From: an uncultured Bacteroidales bacterium
GTDB lineage: Bacteria > Bacteroidota > Bacteroidia > Bacteroidales > Paludibacteraceae
Direction of reading: 5' to 3'
Assembly (NCBI GenBank): GCA_900321775.1
Contig: ONXE01000152.1
Location: 1-9,548, forward strand
Length of the DNA stretch: 9,548 nucleotides
Position 1 is the first letter of the stretch, and every line of letters begins with the position of its first letter. The position numbers and the translations under genes were made by a program. Shown piece by piece: positions 5,648-9,548 of this stretch. Below the pieces are notes generated by a model. The model had not been told where the DNA came from and made no database searches. It saw nothing but the letters and a program-made list of their open reading frames with translations.

Positions 5648-7320
5648 GAAAGATAGCATTACTTGGGTTGATAGTGGCCTTTGCCACAACTGCCTTGGCT
5701 GTTCCGGCCAAACCCGGACCGACCATCATCACCGATGCCGACGGCACAGAACATACGGTGTATCTGCACGGAGACGAGTTTTTTCACTACATGACGCTGG
5801 CCGACGGCCGCTGGGTGGAGATGCAGAACGGCCGCTTGGCCGAAGTGCCTGCACTCTCGCAGGACGAGATAATGAATCGCCACAATGCCCGACGCGCCAA
5901 ACTGGCACCTCAGCGCGTCATGACGGCCACCAATCAGGCAAGGCCACTGAACATCGCACCGCGGGGACTCATCATCCTGGCTAACTTCAGTGACGTAAGT
6001 TTCTCCGCGGAGAACACCTTGGCTGCCTTTGAGGCGATGTTTGACAGCGAGACCTACACCTACCACGGTGCAACAGGCTCGGCCCGGCGATACTTCGAGG
6101 ACCAGTCCTTCGGACAGTATCGCCCCGATTTCGACGTAGTCGGACCCGTCACCGTCTCACAGCCGCAGAAATACTACGGCGCCAACTCCCGCATGGGTGA
6201 CGATTCACATCCCGACGAACTGATTATCGAGGCCTGTCAGTTGGCGAACACCGAGTGGAACGTGGATTTCACGCCCTACGACAACGACCACGACGGTGTA
6301 ATCGACTTCGTCTATGTCATCTACGCCGGTCAGGGCGAGGCTGACGGTGGTCCTACGTACACCATCTGGCCACATACTGCATACATCTACCAGAGTTACG
6401 GAAAGACTGTCTATCTGGACGGCCTGATGCTGAACACCTACGCCTGCTCCAACGAGTTACACTATGTCCTGGGCTTCGGCCTGACACGCGAAGGCATCGG
6501 CTCTTTCTGCCACGAGTTCAGCCATGTGCTCGGACTGCCCGACCATTATGCCACCAACAACAGCCTCGTCAAGCAAACCGGCTACTGGGACCTGATGTGC
6601 TCCGGCAGTTACAACAACAACAGTAATACTCCTGCAGGCTACACCGCCTACGAGCGCTTCTATATGGGTTGGGGTACGCCGATTATCCTCAACGAACCGG
6701 TCACCATCGACTCGATGCAATCGCTCGTCTCCACCGGCGAGATGTACATCGTTACCGAGACAGGAGAGAGCAACCTCAAAGGCAATGACCCCAATCCCAC
6801 CAAGTTCTACATGCTCGAGAACCGCGTGCGCGAGAGCTGGGATATGTATGTGCCCGGCGAAGGACTCCTCATCACCTACATCAACTATTCCTACGGACGA
6901 TGGACGAGCAATACCGTCAACAACTACGAACCGCGAGGCTACTACATCATCGAGGCCGACGGCAAAGCGCCCCAATACCCTGATTTGGGTTATATGGGCA
7001 AAGCCACGGACGCGTTCCCCACAGAGGATGTGAACAGTTGCTTGCTGTTCGACAACATACCCGTCAGCGGCATCAAACGCCACGACGACAACACTATCCA
7101 CTTCGATTTCAAGGGCGGAAGTGACCACATCGGCAATCTCGCAAAAGAGAAAGCCGAAGAATGGTATGGCGAGGACTACACCGAAGTGGTGGCCGTGTTC
7201 GATGCCGCCGGACGCAAAGTGCACAGTGAGGGCAACCTCAACGACCTGCCGCAAGGCATGTACATCGTGTCCGTCAGCAATGGCAAGAAAGAAAAAGGCG
7301 TAAAAATCTACATCAAATGA
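5644..7320 (+). CDS. Secreted M6-family metalloprotease, complete form
   Basis: Predicted secreted zinc metalloprotease, 558 aa, with every part of the family in one chain. The signal peptide is at 1-19 (TTALA before VPAKPGP). The propeptide follows (ADGTEHTVYLHGDEFFHYMT, about 32-52) with an R-rich linker (NARRAKLAPQR), then catalytic start APRGLIILANF near residue 103. The calcium-type loop DNDHDGVID is at 213-221 before VYVIYAGQGEADGG, the zinc motif HEFSH at 290-294 with D300, and WDLM with M318. It keeps the strand YVPGEGLLITYINY that the second copy has lost. The end, EVVAVFDAAGRKV then LPQGMYIVSVSNG then GVKIYIK, looks like a T9SS type A sorting tail. One small difference is HEFSHVLGLPDHYAT, where the other copies have DYYDT. 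It overlaps the preceding stop and the following xth start by 4 bp each. It is the best reference copy of the array. Its substrate is unknown. Confidence 0.92.
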   Translation: MRKIALLGLIVAFATTALAVPAKPGPTIITDADGTEHTVYLHGDEFFHYMTLADGRWVEMQNGRLAEVPALSQDEIMNRHNARRAKLAPQRVMTATNQARPLNIAPRGLIILANFSDVSFSAENTLAAFEAMFDSETYTYHGATGSARRYFEDQSFGQYRPDFDVVGPVTVSQPQKYYGANSRMGDDSHPDELIIEACQLANTEWNVDFTPYDNDHDGVIDFVYVIYAGQGEADGGPTYTIWPHTAYIYQSYGKTVYLDGLMLNTYACSNELHYVLGFGLTREGIGSFCHEFSHVLGLPDHYATNNSLVKQTGYWDLMCSGSYNNNSNTPAGYTAYERFYMGWGTPIILNEPVTIDSMQSLVSTGEMYIVTETGESNLKGNDPNPTKFYMLENRVRESWDMYVPGEGLLITYINYSYGRWTSNTVNNYEPRGYYIIEADGKAPQYPDLGYMGKATDAFPTEDVNSCLLFDNIPVSGIKRHDDNTIHFDFKGGSDHIGNLAKEKAEEWYGEDYTEVVAVFDAAGRKVHSEGNLNDLPQGMYIVSVSNGKKEKGVKIYIK

Positions 7321-8078
7321 AAATAGTCTCCTACAACCTGAACGGCATTCGCGCCGCCATGAACAAAGGACTTTTGGACTGGCTCGGACAGTACAACCCG
7401 GATGTGTTCTGCATTCAGGAAAGCAAGGCCCAGCCTGAACAAATCGACCTGCTCGCGTTCGAAGAACTTGGCTATCATGCCTATCTCCACAGCGCGGAAA
7501 AGAAAGGCTATTCCGGCGTGGGCATCTTCTCCAAACAAGTGCCCGACCGCGTAGTGGCGGGCATGGGCAACCCGCGATACGACAGCGAAGGACGCGTACT
7601 CCGAGCCGACTTCGGCGACATCAGCGTCCTGTGCGTGTATATCCCCAGCGGAACCACAGGCGACATCCGGCAGGAGTTCAAGATGGACTTCCTGGAGGCC
7701 TTCCTCAAGTTCGTACGCGAACTGCGCCGGGAACGGCCCAACCTGGTTGTATGCGGAGACTACAACATCTGCCACAAACCCATCGACATCAACCACCCCG
7801 AACGACAAGTGGGCGTCAGCGGCTTCCTGCCGGAGGAACGCGAGTGGATGGACCGTTGGGAAGAAAGCGGCATGATTGACTCCTTCCGACTGTTCAACCA
7901 CGAACCCAACCAGTACTCGTGGTGGAGTTTCCGTTTCGGAGCACGCGAACGCAATGCCGGCTGGCGCATCGACTACCATTGGGTCAGCGAGCCCCTGCGA
8001 GACAGAATCAAAGACGCACAAATCATCCCCGAGGCCGTCCATTCCGACCACTGCCCCGTCATGGTAAAGATTGAGTAA
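7317..8078 (+). CDS. xth: Exodeoxyribonuclease III / AP endonuclease
   Basis: Cytoplasmic DNA repair enzyme that cuts the backbone at abasic sites and removes nucleotides from 3' ends, acting in base excision repair. The protein is 253 aa, the usual ExoIII length. Active-site motifs are all present: KIVSYNLNGIRAA at the N-terminus (N7), QESKAQ with metal-binding E35, YSGVGIFSK, CGDYNICHKPIDI with D148 and N150, and the terminal SDHCPV with D244 and H245. The start ATG 7317 overlaps the stop of the third protease by 4 bp, and KIVSYN is the normal family start. A housekeeping repair gene translationally coupled to secreted proteases is an odd pairing, and nothing in the sequence suggests a shared pathway. 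xth and xthA-like genes share this fold, and the call rests on length and motif order. Confidence 0.95.
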   Translation: MKIVSYNLNGIRAAMNKGLLDWLGQYNPDVFCIQESKAQPEQIDLLAFEELGYHAYLHSAEKKGYSGVGIFSKQVPDRVVAGMGNPRYDSEGRVLRADFGDISVLCVYIPSGTTGDIRQEFKMDFLEAFLKFVRELRRERPNLVVCGDYNICHKPIDINHPERQVGVSGFLPEEREWMDRWEESGMIDSFRLFNHEPNQYSWWSFRFGARERNAGWRIDYHWVSEPLRDRIKDAQIIPEAVHSDHCPVMVKIE

Positions 8079-8079
8079 T

Positions 8080-8880
8080 ATGGAAAACGAAAGAATGGTG
8101 CTCCGCACTGAGCACCTCGTAAAAAAATACGGCAAACGCACGGTCGCCAACGACGTCAGCATTGATGTCCATCAGGGCGAGATTGTCGGACTGCTCGGGC
8201 CCAACGGCGCGGGCAAGACGACCACGTTCTACATGACCACAGGACTCATCGCCGCCAACCAAGGCGAGATCTACCTCGACTATATCCGGGACGGAGAGAC
8301 AACCAGCGTCTGCATCACCAAATACCCGATGTACCGTCGCGCGCAACTGGGCATTGGATACCTGCCGCAGGAGGCCAGCGTCTTCCGCAAGATGACCGTC
8401 GAGGACAACATCCGCTCCGTGCTCGAGATGACCAAGTTCTCCAAAGAGTACCAAGAAGAAAAACTCGAGGAACTTATCCGCGAGTTCAACCTCGCCCACG
8501 TCCGCCAGAATATCGGTGACCGGCTCTCCGGCGGCGAGCGACGCCGCACCGAGATAGCGCGCTGCCTGGCCATTGAGCCGCGGTTCGTCATGCTCGACGA
8601 GCCCTTCGCCGGAGTTGACCCTATTGCCGTTCAGGAGATTCAGGATGTCGTCTGGCGACTCAAGGACAAGAACATCGGCATCCTCATCACCGACCACAAT
8701 GTGGACGAGACACTGCAGATCACCGACCGCGCTTACCTCCTCTTCGAGGGCAAGATTCTCTTCCACGGCACGCCCGAGGAACTGGCATCCAACCCCGTGG
8801 TGCGCAAGAACTACCTCGGACGCGATTTCGTACTCAAGAAAAAATCCAAAGCAACCGACGAGCCCGACAGTCAATTGTAA
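8080..8880 (+). CDS. lptB: LptB, LPS export ABC transporter ATPase
   Basis: Cytoplasmic ATPase of the LptB2FG complex that extracts lipopolysaccharide from the inner membrane and drives it along the Lpt bridge to the outer membrane. The protein is 266 aa against about 241 in E. coli. Seen in order are Walker A GPNGAGKT (40-47), the Q-loop stretch GIGYLPQEASVFRKMTVEDN typical of LptB, signature LSGGERRRTEIAR (149-161), Walker B FVMLDEP with D173 and E174, D-loop AGVDP and switch H206 in ITDHNVDE. The extra length is an insertion after the Walker A helix region (about 68-83, DYIRDGETTSVCITKYP) and a charged tail (KKKSKATDEPDSQL). ATG 8080 is preferred over an in-frame TTG at 8071 because it lies 1 nt after the xth stop. 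The last codons are part of the short-repeat tract described separately. LptF, LptG and LptC are not in the window. Confidence 0.93.
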   Translation: MENERMVLRTEHLVKKYGKRTVANDVSIDVHQGEIVGLLGPNGAGKTTTFYMTTGLIAANQGEIYLDYIRDGETTSVCITKYPMYRRAQLGIGYLPQEASVFRKMTVEDNIRSVLEMTKFSKEYQEEKLEELIREFNLAHVRQNIGDRLSGGERRRTEIARCLAIEPRFVMLDEPFAGVDPIAVQEIQDVVWRLKDKNIGILITDHNVDETLQITDRAYLLFEGKILFHGTPEELASNPVVRKNYLGRDFVLKKKSKATDEPDSQL

Positions 8881-8920
8881 ATCGTCCAATCGTCAATTAA
8901 TTGTCCAATCGTCAATTATC
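8870..8920. repeat. Degenerate GT-initial short-repeat tract after lptB
   Basis: This 51-bp tract can be cut into units that each begin GT: GTCAATT (8870-8876), GTAAATC (8877-8883), GTCCAATC (8884-8891), GTCAATTAATT (8892-8902), GTCCAATC (8903-8910) and GTCAATTATC (8911-8920). The 16-bp word GTCCAATCGTCAATTA occurs exactly twice, at 8884-8899 and 8903-8918. A 10-bp palindrome CAATTAATTG sits at 8894-8903. The first 11 bases are coding (the last residues of lptB, S-Q-L-stop). The tract is far more AT-rich than its surroundings, fills the spacer up to the next ATG, and shows no clear terminator or promoter. Confidence 0.7.
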
Positions 8921-8922
8921 TA

Positions 8923-9548
8923 ATGGATAACTACCGCGAACTACATATTATCATGCCGGTCAAGGACTCCATCGAGACCGTCCGCGAAGCGTTGACGTGT
9001 CTCTATGCCTCCACCGACCTCAACTGGCGGTTCACCCTCTACAACGACTACTCCACGCCCGAAAATACCGAGGCGCTCAAGCAGTTGTCTGAACACTACG
9101 AGTTCGAACTCGTCAACTGGGCCGAGCGGACCAAACATCCGTCGCCCAACTACCGTTTCACCCTCATTGACGCGCAGCGCAAGGCCCTGCAGGAACAGGC
9201 CGACTTGCTCATCATCGAGAGCGACGTGCTAATTCGCCGCGACACCATTGCGCGCATTCGCACCGCCCGACAGGACCGCGTAGGTATGGTGGCGGCTATC
9301 ACACACGATGAGCAGGACAAAGTCAATTTCCCATACAAGTACGCCGCCCTCTGGCGCAAAAAACCTACGTTCACCATCAAACGTTTCTCCTTCTGCTGCA
9401 CTCTGCTCACGAAAGAGTTTCTGCAGAAATATTCCTTCGAAGAACTCAATCCCGAGAAGGACTGGTTCGACGTAGCCATCTCCCGCAGATCACTCGAGTA
9501 CGGCTTCCGCAACCTGCTGCTTATGGACACTCCTGTCCTCCACAAACC
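8923..9548 (+). CDS. GT2-like glycosyltransferase, N-terminal part (cut by window end)
   Basis: No stop is reached: the readable part is 208 complete codons from ATG 8923. The product begins MDNYRELHIIMPVKDSIETV, the nucleotide-sugar-binding first strand of a GT-A fold glycosyltransferase of family 2. FTLYNDYSTPEN (about 37-48) follows, where relatives have 'DDgSt-D'. LLIIESDVLIRRDTI (about 95-109) carries ESDV in the place of the metal-binding DXD motif. Further on are GMVAAITHDE, RFSFCCTLLTKEFLQKY and NPEKDWFDVAISRRSLEYGF, wording I recognise from a conserved Bacteroidales glycosyltransferase. There is no signal peptide or membrane helix in the visible part, so it is probably cytoplasmic, perhaps acting on an envelope glycan; the donor and acceptor cannot be read. 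The 42-bp spacer from lptB contains the repeat tract, so it may or may not share the lptB transcript. Confidence 0.85.
   Translation, partial: MDNYRELHIIMPVKDSIETVREALTCLYASTDLNWRFTLYNDYSTPENTEALKQLSEHYEFELVNWAERTKHPSPNYRFTLIDAQRKALQEQADLLIIESDVLIRRDTIARIRTARQDRVGMVAAITHDEQDKVNFPYKYAALWRKKPTFTIKRFSFCCTLLTKEFLQKYSFEELNPEKDWFDVAISRRSLEYGFRNLLLMDTPVLHK

Noticed and set aside
8059..8889. A 276-aa open frame on the minus strand covering all of lptB
   Set aside because: It mirrors a clear lptB with complete ABC motifs. Long antisense frames are expected here from the GC-rich third codon positions, and its product has no recognisable domain.
8881..8922. CRISPR-like array in the lptB spacer
   Set aside because: The units are 7-11 bp and contiguous, without unique spacers, and there are no cas genes.

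Overview
The window is a gene-dense, GC-rich stretch with every recognisable gene on the + strand and almost no intergenic space. It most likely comes from a Bacteroidales genome (Bacteroidota), perhaps a Prevotellaceae relative. Four things point there: secreted M6-type metalloproteases whose ends resemble type IX secretion (T9SS) type A sorting tails, start codons with AT-rich leaders and no clear Shine-Dalgarno sequence, an LptB with the wording typical of Bacteroidota, and a GT2 glycosyltransferase of a type I recognise from that order. The genus cannot be fixed from sequence alone.

Layout. (1) 33-1537: an MlaE-type permease and MlaF-type ATPase overlapping by 4 bp, the membrane core of an ABC phospholipid/ lipid-asymmetry transporter; no MCE (MlaD) gene follows. 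(2) 1538-1572: a 35-bp gap containing a perfect 14-bp palindrome. (3) 1573-7320: a tandem array derived from M6 (immune inhibitor A-like) metalloprotease genes. It starts with a 119-aa secreted protein that matches only the signal peptide and propeptide region of its neighbours. A protease with its own signal peptide but without that propeptide follows (1929-3497). Next comes a larger protease gene with a broken frame and a short internal deletion (3499-5647), and then an intact canonical protease (5644-7320). (4) 7317-8078: exodeoxyribonuclease III / AP endonuclease. (5) 8080-8880: LptB, the ATPase of the lipopolysaccharide exporter. (6) 8870-8920: a short degenerate repeat of GT-initial units running from the last lptB codons into the spacer. 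(7) 8923 to the window end: the start of a GT2-like glycosyltransferase.

From 1573 to 8880 successive genes overlap by 4 bp (ATGA) or lie 1 nt apart, so the proteases, xth and lptB look like one translationally coupled transcription unit. Except for xth, the genes concern the cell envelope or secretion: inner-membrane lipid transport, LPS export, glycan synthesis and secreted proteolysis. The most unusual point is the apparent splitting of an M6 protease into a free-standing propeptide protein and a propeptide-less enzyme, next to two paralogues that keep (or kept) both parts in one chain.
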